DNA of 64,000 nucleotides, taken from positions 36,626,528 to 36,690,527 of the forward strand of contig CAIIXF020000012.1 of NCBI GenBank assembly GCA_903813345.2, in the 5' to 3' direction. The stretch is from Owenia fusiformis. Its lineage: Eukaryota > Annelida > Polychaeta > Sabellida > Oweniidae. Shown here piece after piece: positions 24,172-64,000 of the stretch. Each line of letters opens with the position of its first letter. Positions within the stretch are counted from its first letter, which is position 1. Position numbers and translations under genes: made by a program. A model generated the notes under the pieces. It did not search any database. It was not told the DNA's origin and worked only from the letters and a program-made list of their open reading frames with translations.

Positions 24172-27100
24172 GTAAGTATATGTTGACGTTTAGAATTGTT
24201 AAAGCTCATTATTTGCCATTAGATGTAGCCCCTCTTTCGTTTAGCCATTCCTGCTTTGCCTTTGTACTTCGTTTTGTTTGGCGAATTCAGATTAAATCCA
24301 ACAAATCAGGGTCGAAACAAGGATCCCAGAATGAGAGAGACAAAGTTGAACTCGAAAATATATGAGTATAGGGTATAACTCGTTTGGTTCAAGCTTGGCT
24401 CCGACTCAGCCTATAAACACCATCATAATAAATAATAATATATATAAAAATAAATAATGAAAAATGCAATGAAAGTCTGGAATCCTCGGGGTTAGATTAA
24501 TTTATGATTAATAACACACTGAACGAACTACTTCGGATATACCTTCCGTGAAATGACTGATGAGTTGTATTTATTAAAACATGATAACATCACTTCAACT
24601 TCAATAAATTATTGCATATTCTTTCTAGGTAATTATAAATGATTTTCAATAAATAATACCTAAATAATAACCCATGGAATTACCCTTTTCAATAGTTCGA
24701 CTTTGCTTCTATAATATATGGCTACACGTAATTATTATCCCAACGAGCGAAGTTCGGTAAGGATATAGTGAAGCCCTTCGTCCGTCCGTTAGTCAGTCCG
24801 TCCGTCCGTCCATCCGTCCGTCCGTCCGGAAGATAACTCAAATATTAGTTGACGGATTTTCTTCATATTTGGTGGAAAGATGTATATTGATGAATAGTTT
24901 AACGCAAATAATTTTTTTTCAAGATGGACGCTTCTTCAAAAATGACGGGACTTTTTCGCAAAAAACATACATTTTTCATTCTAAACCAAAGTAATTAATA
25001 TTATTGTTTGAAATTTTAGCTAAATTTTTTCTAGATCTTTCTGAAGTATAGCTTTATTATACTCAAATGAAAGGCAATTAAGAGTAGATTGCAAATATTT
25101 TATCTTTTTCTGATTTGAGCCTAGTAAAATTCAAAATGGCCGTCTAATGTACGATTTCGCAATAATTTTTCGATCCCTTCAAAGTATGGCTATATAATAC
25201 TCAAATTAAAGGAATTTTGGAGTAAATCACAATTATGGTATTATTTTTCAGATTTGTACCTCAGAAAATTCAAAATGGCTGCTTTGCAGGAATTCGCAAT
25301 TCTAAAATCTAAATTTTTCAATTTTAACCAAAGTAATGAGTATAATTGATTGGAATTGATATTTTGTTCGTTGGGATTTGCTACTCCGCGGAGTTGCCGT
25401 TATTTAGTTACTGTCCTGTATGTGTCGTGTGTGAAATATAAAGATGAGCACGGTAAAGACGCTTCAATGGCTGACTATCGCTAAGTAACAATCTTAGGTT
25501 ATGTTATATCTAAATCGCATGTAGCATGTGGTAAACTTGTAAAACTCTCAAATGTATATTGCATTGGCAAAAAAGTAGTTTCTATGTAGTTAAATAAATA
25601 CAGGATCAGCAAAAAATATCCAAGTTCAAAATCGAATGATCCATATATAGATGGGAGTTAAAGGGACTGGGTTAAAGGTAATAAGCCTGATGAGACCCAT
25701 GAAGAAACTCTGCAAAATCTTGTCAAGCAAGCATCTTGAAACATTATATATGCGTATATAGTCCCTCATTTTGACTCCTGTAACAGGATTTACAATAGTG
25801 CATCAGATATCAAATTGCAATCCCTTGAACGCCTATATTATAGAGCGGCATGTCTAGTCTCCGGAGCAATCCATGGCTCAAACGCTGATAAAGTTCTTTC
25901 AATATTGAACTGGAAAACATTATTCTCTTGAAGAGAGGAACATCTCAAAATTTTTATCTTTAAAGCAAGATATAACAACTTTCCTCCTTTCATTTGTAAT
26001 CGTGTCGGGTTCTATGAGAATGGCATACAAAGCGTTCATTAAGGAGTCACAGGGACTATAAGATTCCCCTTCAAACAAAAGGAAAGACCCTTTGAAATAA
26101 CCTTCCATCAGACCATAGAATTAGTCAGCCAATATCAAGATTCAAAAGAATTGTAAGAGGCGACAAAAGCATGTCCTATCAACGTCAAAACTAAAAAACA
26201 ATGCCACGTTACCTTGAGATTTCTTAAACCGACTCAGGTTTGGACTTTTCTTGCAATTTTGAACGGGTTGCAGATCCAAAAGGTTTATGTGATAATTCAA
26301 ATCAGACAACTTTACATTTCCTGCTGAAATGCTCACTTCTGACAGAACAGAGAACAACACGTTTTGCAGGACTGGAGACGACAGGGATCCGTACCTACTA
26401 TGACTTGATATGCATGATCAAGCCAAATTCTTACTTTTTGGAGAATTTACAGCAGATGTTAATGAAAAACTAATTTATATAGTAGCATATTACATCCACC
26501 ATGGTTTAGAAAAGATTCTTTTAGAAATACTGAACAAAGAATCACGTTTAATATGATATATCTGAAATCTCTCTGGCCAAGGGATTAAACCTTATATATA
26601 ATGATGATACATGAGTATTATGAAGTGATATTTTATTGACCTTTTTTCCATTTACATCCAAGTATAAAATGACATAAAAAATCATTGTGTAAAATTTATG
26701 ACCGATTTATTTATAATTGCCGGCAATGTCCCCCGACTTTGGCAATTGTTTGGTATGTAATTTAGTATTTTTGGAATAAAATTATTGATGAAAAATCCTC
26801 ATGGTCTAAACACGAGACAAAATTAAAATGTTTCTCTGATTTGTTATAGATGCAGATGATCCCCTACAATACTGCGCAGACATCGTGTTTATGGTACAAA
26901 CCTCATGCACTTTAACTCCCACATCGCTTCAAATCGCATCCATGTTCATGGCTAAAACTGCCGAGCTTGTTACAGACAAATATGGTTCTACCAGATTGGC
27001 TGTAGTGAAGTATAGTAAGGTAGGATCGATTTCATTCAATTCGACTTTTGCTGTATAGCGTTATTATTTTGTTGAAATCTCGGTTTGAAAGAGAGTCGAA

Positions 27101-30100
27101 ATATTTGCGAATCTAACCTTGAGAACTTTCAAGGATTTGATGATATATTTGAATTCTGTGAATATTTTGCTACTTGAAAAACACTGATTTACAGTTTTAT
27201 TTATTTTATTCATTTTTAGGATTTTTGCTTTCCTGCATAAGTGCTGCCCTCTATCTATCCATGTATAAAGCAACTGGTTAACTATTCATTTACATTTTTC
27301 TGTTTGATATTATTTTCTTGTGCGTAGTTTTGAGTTGAGAGAGTTGGTCTCGTTATAACTGGTTCTGCTCTTAGAATGTTTCCATTTCTTAGTGTTTTGT
27401 AGTACTCCTTGGTCTTTCTCCTAAAGCTCTTGGGCAAGGGGACTTGGAGACATAGCTTTAGTCTATGAGCTGCTGGTCAAAAATGATTAACATTCGTTGC
27501 TCGGCATTCCACCACAAAAAATAAATATACCGTTTAAAAGTACTAGCTTTCCTTAAAAAGAAAATATATTTCGTTTTGATTAAGAGGACATAAAATTAAT
27601 AAGATGGTCTCCCGACTGGGTGCAAACATCTGCAATAGTAAAAATGACTTAATATATGACAAATATCACTCAAAGTGTTCGGCAGAGTTTCGTCTGGTTG
27701 ATGTTACATGCTACACCACCATTGATTGTCATGACAATTATCACTCAAAGTGTTCGGCAGAGTATCATCTCGTTCTCTAATACATGCTACATCACCATTG
27801 ATTGTCATGACAAGTATTACTCAAACTGTTCGGCAGAGTATCATCTAGTTCGCTGTTACATGCTACATCACCATTGATTGTCATGACAAGTATCACTCAA
27901 ACTGTTCGGCAAAGTATCATCTAGTTCGCTGTTACATGCTACATCACCATTGATTGTCATGACAAGTATCACTCAAACTGTTCGGCAGAGTATCATCTAG
28001 TTCGCTGTTACATGCTGTATCACCATTGATTGTCATGCCAAGTATTACTCAAACTGTTCGGAAGAGTATCATCTCGTTCGCTGTTCCATGCTACATCACC
28101 ATTGATTGTCATGCCAAGTATCACTCAAACTGTTCGGCAGAGTATCATCTAGTTCGCTGTTACATGCTGCATCACCATTGATTGTCATGCCAAGTATTAC
28201 TCAAACTGTTCGGCAGAGTATCATCTCGTTCGCCGTTCCATGCCACATCACCATTGATTGTCATGCCAAGTATTACTCAAACTGTTCGGCAGAGTATTAT
28301 CTATAATAGAATAACCACATTCAGGCTCATTTGGCTAGAAGTAAACTCCCTGTATCACTCCGCTTTAATTATCGCTATCTATCTCTTTCTTACCATGGTA
28401 TCTGTCAAATTAATTTGAGTCTAAATCCATCGATCAAACACAAATAGTGTTTTTCTTAATTCTGCTGGGTCAGGAATGACGTTGCTATCTTCGTAAAATA
28501 AATTAACCAATTAACCTCTTACCAATTTTCACTTCAGGATGTTTCAGAGATTTTACCGTTATTGGCTGCTGAGGACTTCTTAGATCAACTGAACACTTCC
28601 AAGCTATACGGCGAGGATGACTGTGAGGAGAACATGGCTCAGACATATGATGCGCTTGACTTTATCAGAAATGGAGGTTACTTTAATCAGCCTTTCGAGA
28701 TGAAAACACTGAAGGAAAGGCCCGAATCCAGGTACCCAAACAAGATGTACTTTTCTTTTTAGCGATATGGTTTTATCCTTGATAAATTAACGTCATGCTG
28801 AAAGCTTATACATCATTGTCTCATCATCAAGAAAAGAACACATACGATTATATGCACTGCTTCTTGTGACTTGGTTTTGTGTCCATGTATGCATCCGGCG
28901 ATGGGCGTTTGCGTCTTAGCGTTTGCGTCTAACAATTGTTTCATGTTTGTGAGCATTTGCATATTTCATTGATTTGTTTCTAATCGGACTAAATACATTC
29001 AACTAAATGCACGAACCTTAAAATACTTTTTCAAACAAAAGGTATTGTTTGTATGCCATTGCATTAGATATGTAATACGTAACCATTTATAATGAAATAA
29101 TATGCCCAAGGGGTCCCTAGGGTTGTTGGGGAAAATAGGCATGGTGTATTTATAACTTCACAATTGCTCTCTTTAGAGGCAAGATTGTCATCGTGCTGAA
29201 CGATGGGGTCGCATTTCAAAGAAAGGGAAATATGGAACAAGCCTTCGAAAAAACAAAATCTTCTATAACAGCCCTCCATCAAGAAATCGGAGTGAGTTAT
29301 ATGACACTTGAGTTCTTCATACGTCAGTCTGGAGATGAAAGGTTCGGATCGGAGGAAATGGCGTTGTATCAACCGAACCTTGCAATGATGTCGATGGATG
29401 AAAATCCCTTCGATAAATTCAAGTCAGCTCTATTACGGTACACATGCACTCATGAAGATGAAGTCATAACAACAACCACCACCAAGCCAAAACCAACAAC
29501 AACTACCACTACGCCAAAACCAACAACAACAACTACGACTACGCCAAAACCAACAACAACAACAACAACAACAACAGCAACAGCAACCCCAACAACGACT
29601 CAGCGACCTATTGAACCTGAAGGTAAGCCAGAAACGTTGTTCTATTTTAGTATATTTAATCAGTTAAATATTAAATATTAACTGCGAGATCTAAACGCAG
29701 TAATATTGTGATTTAGTCAGAACAAATGTAAGTGTGTGACACCATTTGGTTGGTGCTTATAGCTTGAAACGTGTTCAAAAGACTAGATGCGAGTAGAAAA
29801 ACTTTCGATTTACGTCGTTGGATTTAAAAATTAAGTCAAAGTAATATCATATTTGAAATCTATATGTAAAATAAGATCTAGGAATAAAATCATAAGAAGT
29901 TTTTTTCTTGTATTGGACACTAAGATAATAAATTCCTTTGTTGGACATATTTTAATTTGTATAACTTTCAGATACACAAAGGGTGACATGAAAAATGAAC
30001 CACTAAAACGGATGAATATTCAAGTTTAAGGGAACTTTCTAGATATCTGTCATATTATCTGACCCGAATCTACTCGCATCTGTGTCATTCTAAATACCCT

Positions 30101-31922
30101 CTGTTTCAAATAAAGTATTTTCCTACTAAGGAAAACTTCAAAGAATTTGAGTAAATGACCAATAAACTTAATGAAACTTTCCACAAAAAGTTTGAGGCAT
30201 ATAATTCACATTATCCGACAATTTGAAGACGATTGATAAATCGTTACTCAAAATATTACATACAGAACATAGCATGTACCAAAAACACCGATGTGACTTT
30301 TTCCAAGTTTGCGACGTCAAACTTACCTAAGATTGCCAAACTGACCAAAGTCAGGCTGCTCTTCAAAACTAAGCGGACAGAGGTATTTATATTCAAAATA
30401 TGTTATAGACTTTACAAATGATTCTGTTCATGAGAGTTGTATATTTCATAAAATAAAGATGTCACTGAAAGCTATATAATAACAATGCAAAAGTCCTTAC
30501 ACTCGGGTCTTATAACAATATTGCCTAACTGTTCATTGTTATGCCATATTTCCTTAATATTTACCCTTTCCTGTCCAATGACATCAATGAGTATAATTTT
30601 GTGACTAATGTATCAAAATGATTTTCTTAGGGGTTTATCTTCTAAATATTCTTGATGCACTTTTGGTATTTAATTCAAAAGAATCTATAATATTTCCATT
30701 TATTGCAATAATTTTGAATCATAATGGTCCGAACATTGATATATTAAGGATAGCAGTGCTTATTGTGACGACATATATCTGAATTCCTCAAATAATTTGG
30801 TCTGGAAAGGGTTAATTGCAGTACAACATTGTCCGGGACTGTTAGTAAAATGTATGAGGAAATTTAATAACACATTCTGCTCATAATTAGAATTTTATAT
30901 ATAAAGACTTTTGTCTGCATACTTTTACAGAGCAACCTGATTTTGGTCAGTTTGGCAATCTTTAGTTAGTTTGACGTCACAAACTTGTAAAAAGTCACAT
31001 CGGTGTTTTTGGTATATGCTATATGTAATATTTTGAGTAAAAATCAATCAATTGTTTCCAAATGTTCTCAGAGGGTGTATTATATGCCTCAAATTATGCG
31101 TGGTAAGTTTCATTGAGTTTACTTACCTTATACAAAAGTTGTTTAAGGGTTTTCTCTATAGGAAAATACTTTTGATATAGAGGGTATGTATTTTGGTCAT
31201 TAATATTGTTTTTTGAAACGGTTATTTTCGCGAGGACCGAACATTTTTGTTGTTAAATTTACACTTCTAAAGTCTAAAAGGTAAAAGTACACTTTTACAA
31301 TTAAATAGCGTTTTTTAATTTGTTTATAGTTTGTGTAGATGTCGTTTTTGGTATTGATATAAGCTGCTCATTGGAGGTTAGCAACATAACGAAAGCGTTC
31401 GAAATATCTCAGCAAATCATGGATAGTTTTGGTTCAACATCCCAATTTGGTGGCCTTAACTATGATGAGACCGTCGTTGATACCTTTCTGTTTACAAGGA
31501 ATGTAGAAAGTGCTAAACAAAGCGTTGGAAACTTTCGTACCAAAGCAGTTGCATGCGGTACCAAAACAATAGCAGCTATCGCAAAAGCTAGATCTGATTA
31601 CTTTGATTCTCAATCTGACGATCCAGACCACAAGAATCTTATTATACTATTTGGTGATGGAAATGAAACGCCGTGGAAAACAAATCCCAAAATGTTAGCG
31701 GCTGCAGAAGGATTTAAGCAAGCTGGTGGGACGATCATTTGGGTGGTACTCACAAGTAATCGAGGAAACTTTAAGATTCAGCGTGGTTTAGAAGAGGAAA
31801 TCAAAATCAGTGCTTCTAAATATGACAATGGAGAGCCGTTAGTATTTGATCATCTTGATACCGAAATTGTTGCTAAAATCAAGGACTATGCACGAAGTCA
31901 ATTTGCCTGTACTTCAGTTTAA
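24111..31922 (+). CDS. VWA gene 2: signal peptide, VWA, Thr/Pro linker, VWA (complete)
   Basis: Exons 24111-24171, 26850-27019, 28538-28731, 29177-29622 and 31330-31922 total 1464 nt, coding for 487 residues plus stop, with every junction in phase (1, 0, 2, 1). The signal peptide is about residues 1-20 (hydrophobic FAIFGISLLSTYG). The first VWA (about 28-231) has lost its MIDAS: the D-x-S-x-S position reads QTSCT. A Thr/Pro-rich linker (about 239-287) is likely O-glycosylated. The second VWA (about 291-487) has an intact DISCS motif and FGDGNE. It is the tandem paralogue of the gene ending at 21486 and shares its phase-2 intron before the fourth beta strand and its single-exon second VWA. It probably encodes a secreted protein-binding adhesion or recognition molecule; the ligand is unknown. 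Confidence 0.9.
24737..25377. mobile_element. Non-autonomous element with ATCCCAACGA termini and (TCCG)n tract
   Basis: Left ATCCCAACGAGCGAAG and right (reverse-complemented) ATCCCAACGAACAAAA terminal repeats, 641 bp apart, with a GTCCGTCCGTCC tract at about 24780-24826. The interior is AT-rich with TTCAAAATGGC words. The head resembles that at 7359. There is no coding capacity. It is intronic in VWA gene 2. Confidence 0.6.
25760..26520 (+). pseudogene. LINE remnant: C-terminal RT/zinc-knuckle region
   Basis: Broken frames read DIKLQSLERLYYRAACLVSG (thumb-like region), AIHGSNADKVLSILNWKTL (stop at 25929) and LCDNSNQTTLHFLLKCSLL (about 26292-26345). The last matches the Cys-His cluster at the C-terminus of many LINE ORF2 proteins. 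It differs from both LINEs at 9-19 kb. It is heavily decayed. Confidence 0.6.
26850..27019 (+). CDS. VWA gene 2, exon 2: start of first VWA domain, MIDAS lost
   Basis: Acceptor TTTGTTATAG before 26850; donor GTAGGA after 27019. It encodes DDPLQYCADIVFMVQTSCTL, helix 1 (ASMFMAKTAELV) and STRLAVVKYSK. At the metal site the first Asp is Gln and the last Ser is Thr (VQTSCT against FDVSCS in the paralogue), so divalent-metal binding here is doubtful. Phase 1 in, phase 0 out. Confidence 0.85.
27640..28310. repeat. 76-bp tandem repeat, about 8.5 copies, intronic
   Basis: Unit landmarks are CACCATTGATTGTCATGACA, TCACTCAAACTGTTCGGCAG and AGTATCATCTAGTTCGCTG. Copies differ by scattered substitutions (CATGACA/CATGCCA, TCACTC/TTACTC). 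The open frames across it are a by-product of the repeat and have no protein character. It lies in intron 2 of VWA gene 2. Confidence 0.9.
28538..28731 (+). CDS. VWA gene 2, exon 3
   Basis: Acceptor TTTTCACTTCAG; donor GTACCC, a weak consensus but the only one in phase. It encodes DVSEILPLLAAEDFLDQLNT, GEDDCEENMAQTYDALDFI (the MIDAS threonine region, where the paralogue has GCKTYTHEVLEAL) and a charged KTLKERPES tail. Ends in phase 2. Confidence 0.8.
29177..29622 (+). CDS. VWA gene 2, exon 4: end of first VWA and Thr/Pro-rich linker
   Basis: Acceptor GCTCTCTTTAG; donor GTAAGC. It encodes strand GKIVIVLNDGVAFQ (aspartate motif), helix and strand segments to LLRYTC, then acidic THEDEV and a ~50-residue linker of Thr runs with PKPTTT repeats (29466-29610, ACA/ACC/CCA codons), typical of mucin-like O-glycosylated spacers. 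The simple-sequence linker is absent from gene 1. Phase 2 in, phase 1 out. Confidence 0.85.
29785..30081. mobile_element. MITE-like element with AGATGCGAGTAG termini
   Basis: AGATGCGAGTAG at the left and CTACTCGCATCT at the right, ~295 bp apart, AT-rich interior. Its right two thirds recur in inverted orientation at 59322-59550 (shared GTCAGATA, GAAAGTTCCCTT, AAAATATGTCCA, GTCCAATACAA). It has no coding capacity. Confidence 0.65.
30095..31187. mobile_element. Fold-back element with ~280-bp terminal inverted repeats
   Basis: The left arm (about 30095-30370) and the right arm (about 30910-31187) are reverse complements with few mismatches: ATACCCTCT / AGAGGGTAT at the ends, AAACACCGATGTGACTTTTT / AAAAAGTCACATCGGTGTTT inside, GATTGCCAAACTGACCAAA / TTTGGTCAGTTTGGCAATC at the inner edge. 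The ~540-bp spacer has no coding sequence. It sits in the last intron of VWA gene 2, ending ~140 bp before the acceptor. Confidence 0.8.
31330..31922 (+). CDS. VWA gene 2, exon 5: complete second VWA domain
   Basis: Acceptor TTTGTTTATAG; TAA stop at 31920-31922. It encodes a whole VWA domain: VDVVFGIDISCSLEV (intact MIDAS), FGGLNYDETVVDTFLFTRN, ACGTKTIAAIAKAR, LIILFGDGNETPW, GGTIIWVVLTSNRGNF and a closing FACTSV. It is homologous along its length to the last exon of gene 1, including FGG, FGDGNE and WVV-TSNR blocks. No clear AATAAA was seen soon after the stop. Confidence 0.9.
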
Positions 31923-32207
31923 AAATATTTGATAGTAAATACGTATTTACGATAACCATAAGGATTCCTAATATTATTTCTATTTGATATATCCAGTTGT
32001 CAATCAATATTCAATTCGTTTATTCAGCTATATCATGAGCTACGTGTATATGCAAATATACAAAAGTGATCACAAAAAGCTGAAAACAATACTATACAAA
32101 TATTGAATGATGTTGAGTATAATACCAGTATTTATCCCACGATTAATGTGTTATCTGTACAATAACAGCTATTGATATTTCTGATATTATTGAAGTCCGT
32201 GTGATAT

Positions 32208-32724
32208 AGTCAATTCAACTAGTTCCAAATACCATTTACAGGTCCAGGATCACAATGTTTATGGTCAGAATGACCCTAAACATGATGAAATGACATTTTC
32301 AGCCCTATGAAAATGTGACTGAAAAATAGCTAAAAGTAGGAGGTAGGAAAGGTCAGTGAACAGAATCTTTTGAAATTTTCAGAAAATGTGCCCAATATAT
32401 TGCTCTAAATGATACAATCTTTGAATAATAGAAAAAGAAAAAAAATGAAAAAACTGATTTGAAAAGCGATCTATTTTCCTTTTTATGACCGCCATTTTTG
32501 TTTCAGACAATTTTCTAAAATTTCCAAGATTGTATCAGTTAGAGCATTTTCTGAAAAATTCATAATATTCTGTTCAGTGACCTTCCCTAGCTCCTACTTT
32601 TAGCTTTTTTCAGTTACACTTTCAAAGGGCTAAAAAGGTTATTTCATCATGTTTAGGGTCATTCTGACCATGTACATTGTGATCCTGGTCATGTAAATGA
32701 TATGTGGAAATAGTTAAATTGACT
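32208..32724. mobile_element. Fold-back element, ~240-bp inverted arms
   Basis: An imperfect palindrome. AGTCAATTCAACTA / TAGTTAAATTGACT are at the ends, CCAGGATCACAATGT / ACATTGTGATCCTGG inside, then TGGTCAGAATGACCCTAAAC and its complement, continuing to near the centre (~32470). It is intergenic, between the convergent VWA gene 2 and the transporter gene. Outside it, 31923-32207 and 32725-33063 show no recognised feature. Confidence 0.8.
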
Positions 32725-33063
32725 GGAGGTCAAACCAGAACTCTGTTATCTTTGTTCAAAAAATGTCTAAAAATGCAATTTTTTTGTCACTTCTTGTTTC
32801 GTCATTTCCTGTTAACTTCCATCGCACCTTAACAATGTGTCTCAAAAATCGAAAATTGGATAAATAATGCCACATGTTCAAAGTAGTCTTTACATGTGAC
32901 TTCACATTCGTTGAATACCTGTATTTATTTTTCTAAAAATACACCTTTCATATCGATGACTTACACATGAATGGGATACCTTGTGGTATTTTTGGTCACC
33001 TGGAACATGACTGACCAATCACATGCTGATTATCACTTCAGAGAAATAATAATATAAGTTATT

Positions 33064-33196
33064 GAATGATTTGTATGTAGTGCAATATGGGATATATTCT
33101 GCTCGAGAACGTCCGTATTGGAACGAGACGAAGTCGAGTGCCAATACAGAATATTGAGAGCAGAATATATCCTGTATTGTACTTCGAATCATTCTA
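33064..33196. repeat. Short palindromic hairpin element
   Basis: GAATGATT at the left and AATCATTC at the right bracket GGATATATTCTGCTC and its complement GAGCAGAATATATCC; centre near 33130 (GAACGAGACGAAGTCGAG). It is MITE-like and about 130 bp. Confidence 0.6.
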
Positions 33197-33721
33197 TAAC
33201 GTTTTTATCGTGTGATCCTCTGTATTGGTGCTGAGAATGTCTCCTCCGTACCAATATTTTCTTATTGCGACTGAGATGATCAATGGGGACAATCTTAGTA
33301 GCAATACATATTGGTACAGCACAAGAACTGACCAATCAGAAGGCTTCATTTTACAGATCATACGATAAACAGGCATATCATATCGGACACCATAACAATA
33401 ATAGATTTAAACAAATATTCAATAATAATAATACAAATGGTCTCATTGAGGTGTTTAAAATCTGTATTATTTTCTGAAGTTAACTTGTCAATATTGTAGA
33501 ATAAATCAACGATATAAGTAAATGTTGGCTGTGAAAATCAATAAAAGACCATACAGCCACGTTAAGCATTTGATGTGAAGTAATATAATTCACAAACTAT
33601 AACAGTACTCAAAGGCTGAAATATATCAAATTCAGTATATATTGCTTCATTTTCTTCATAGGAACTTGGCCAACAGAAAGATGGCAGTAATGAAGAGAAA
33701 CCTTTACAGTGTACATTTTCG

Positions 33722-33727
33722 TTTATT
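33722..33727 (-). terminator. Poly(A) signal of the ABCC gene
   Basis: AATAAA on the minus strand, 71 nt beyond the TAA stop at 33798-33800. Confidence 0.6.
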
Positions 33728-33797
33728 AATGCGACTTCATCGTGCCTATAGCTTAATATATTCATGTGTTTTATATTGCACTGGGTGTCTTTCTAAG

Positions 33798-62617
<28,820 letters not shown>

Positions 62618-63439
62618 CTGTGGGCGTCAATATATTAACATTAATGACAATCATGGAAGAATTATACCCATTCAGTAAACAAAGGAGTGGTATCGATATG
62701 GAGAACTGAATTCAACCATGTTTTTCTCTTAAACCAATCATTGAAAACATTCTGTAAAAACACGGTATTTTATGTAACGTTGAGTGATTGACAACAATTT
62801 AATGCGAAAACCATTTAGAAATATTTTATATAACTGTTTTTGTTAAAATTTTTTATTTTTTTAGTGCAATTGTTTTTGCTCCTTTCTACCAATTCTTGAG
62901 AATGAAATGAAATATGGGGTTATATGGGGTTTGTTTTTCTTGACTGGTATGCACTCAGAGTTTGCTTTTTCTTGCTAAGTTCCATTACAACTTTTGGTCC
63001 TTTCCCTTTGGCACTAGTGCTTATATATTTATAGTTATACAAAGAAATTTTGGTTGATTTTAAAAAAGGTATTCAAAAAATTAAAACAAAATCCCCCAAA
63101 ATAGATAAAAATCAAGATAAACCTTTTATTTCATTAACAAGATACTTTTCAAAAATCAACCCAAATTTCCTCTGTACACAATTACAATATTGAGAGAAAC
63201 ATGGTGTGTTAATGTCGTTTTGTTCCAATGAGGTTCGTAAAGATGTTTCATTTAACATGATACCAAAAAACAAGTGTTTGATGTGTTTTCTAAAACAATT
63301 TTTTTCAAATTATTTTTTTACCATTCAAAAGATGACCATTAAATTGACGATTGTTACGATTTTTAGATTTTTTATGACTAGTTTAAGAGAAACGTGTGTT
63401 CAAAAAGTTCTCCATATCGATACCACTCCTTTAAATCTC

Positions 63440-64000
63440 TACTAAATAGCTCTACGGCGACCGTACGTCGACAATAGTTCCCTAAAATCGGTAGATTTCT
63501 ACGACAATCTTAGAAAATGTACGGTCGTCTTAACGGCTTATGGTCTCCGTAATGGCTCATGGTCTCCGTATCAAGCTTTCCACAGGCAGAAGAGTCGCCG
63601 TAGAAATTTTAACTCGGAGTTATAACTTTTTTTCATTTTTACGCTCAGCGCACAGCCGTAGCCAAACTTACGTTGGCCGCACAGCAGGTGTATGGTCGCC
63701 TTGCGGCTTCTTAGGGGTTTTATGGGTTACAAGGGCATTTGCGAAACGCAACGTAGGGACGCCCTTTGATGACCGTAGTTTTTCTCTCTTCTCAATATCA
63801 AAATACTACCCTGCGTGCAGAGTCTAGTGAAGACGAAGCTCTCTTTTAAGAAGTGAAGTCAAACGAATGCAAAGGGTATCAAATACACGATACTACCGTA
63901 GCAAATATGACTACTAAAGTCCCCGATCGTGTGATTTCCACGGCAGCCGTTAAATTGCTATTGGCCTAAGAAGGAACAAACCGTATGGTCGCCGTAGAAA
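63440..64000. repeat. Unclassified CG-containing repeat at right edge
   Basis: Repeated words GTCGCCGTAGAAA (63594, 63987), GGTCTCCGTA (twice near 63541-63570) and GACCGTA/TACGGTC scattered over ~550 bp, unlike the AT-rich flank. Probably part of a DNA element cut by the window edge. There is no coding evidence. Region 62618-63439 is plain AT-rich sequence. Confidence 0.4.

Noticed and set aside
27656-28418. Three overlapping open frames of 66-78 residues
   Set aside because: They follow the 76-bp intronic repeat and lack splice or protein support.

Overview
The window is animal (metazoan) nuclear DNA: AT-rich, with multi-exon genes using canonical GT-AG introns, CR1/L2-type LINEs, many fold-back DNA-transposon remnants, tRNA-derived SINE pieces and minisatellites. 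The (TCCG)n-bearing dispersed repeats, the LINE types and the von Willebrand A (VWA) genes suggest a marine invertebrate, perhaps a lophotrochozoan. The species cannot be fixed from the sequence alone. Almost all coding sequence is in short exons, so I rebuilt the genes by matching splice sites, codon phase and family motifs.

Layout. (1) 1-21486, plus strand: a VWA-VWA gene whose first exon lies left of the window. Exons are at 1160-1333, 4362-4497, 4743-4880, 20030-20181 and 20882-21486, and every junction is phase-compatible. Intron 1160-gene/1 carries a ~2.6 kb array of three related ~0.8 kb units, two direct and one inverted. The 15.1 kb third intron carries an old LINE (about 8900-18850) split by a younger, nearly intact 7 kb LINE (9361-16338). 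(2) 21521-22060: a 65-bp tandem repeat just after the stop codon, giving nine evenly spaced AATAAA signals. (3) 22922-31922, plus strand: a complete paralogous gene (signal peptide, VWA, Thr/Pro linker, VWA; 487 residues, five coding exons plus a probable 5'UTR exon). (4) 33798-62617, minus strand: the 3' two thirds of an ABCC1/MRP1-like ABC transporter gene (17 exons, about 903 residues from just before NBD1 to the stop codon). It runs off the right edge. The two VWA genes are tandem and the transporter is convergent with them.

The transporter introns hold a ~6.6 kb 55-bp minisatellite with telomere-like CCCTAA flavour, a 1.1 kb Tc1/mariner-type non-autonomous element, a perfect 306-bp tandem duplication, SINE pieces and several fold-back elements. 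The VWA genes probably encode secreted metal-binding adhesion or recognition proteins. Their MIDAS motif has an unusual D-x-S-C-S form, and one of the four domains has lost the metal-ligand aspartate. The most distinctive observations are processing signals multiplied by local tandem duplication: a 3' splice site (six copies), a poly(A) signal (nine copies) and a 5' splice site (two copies).
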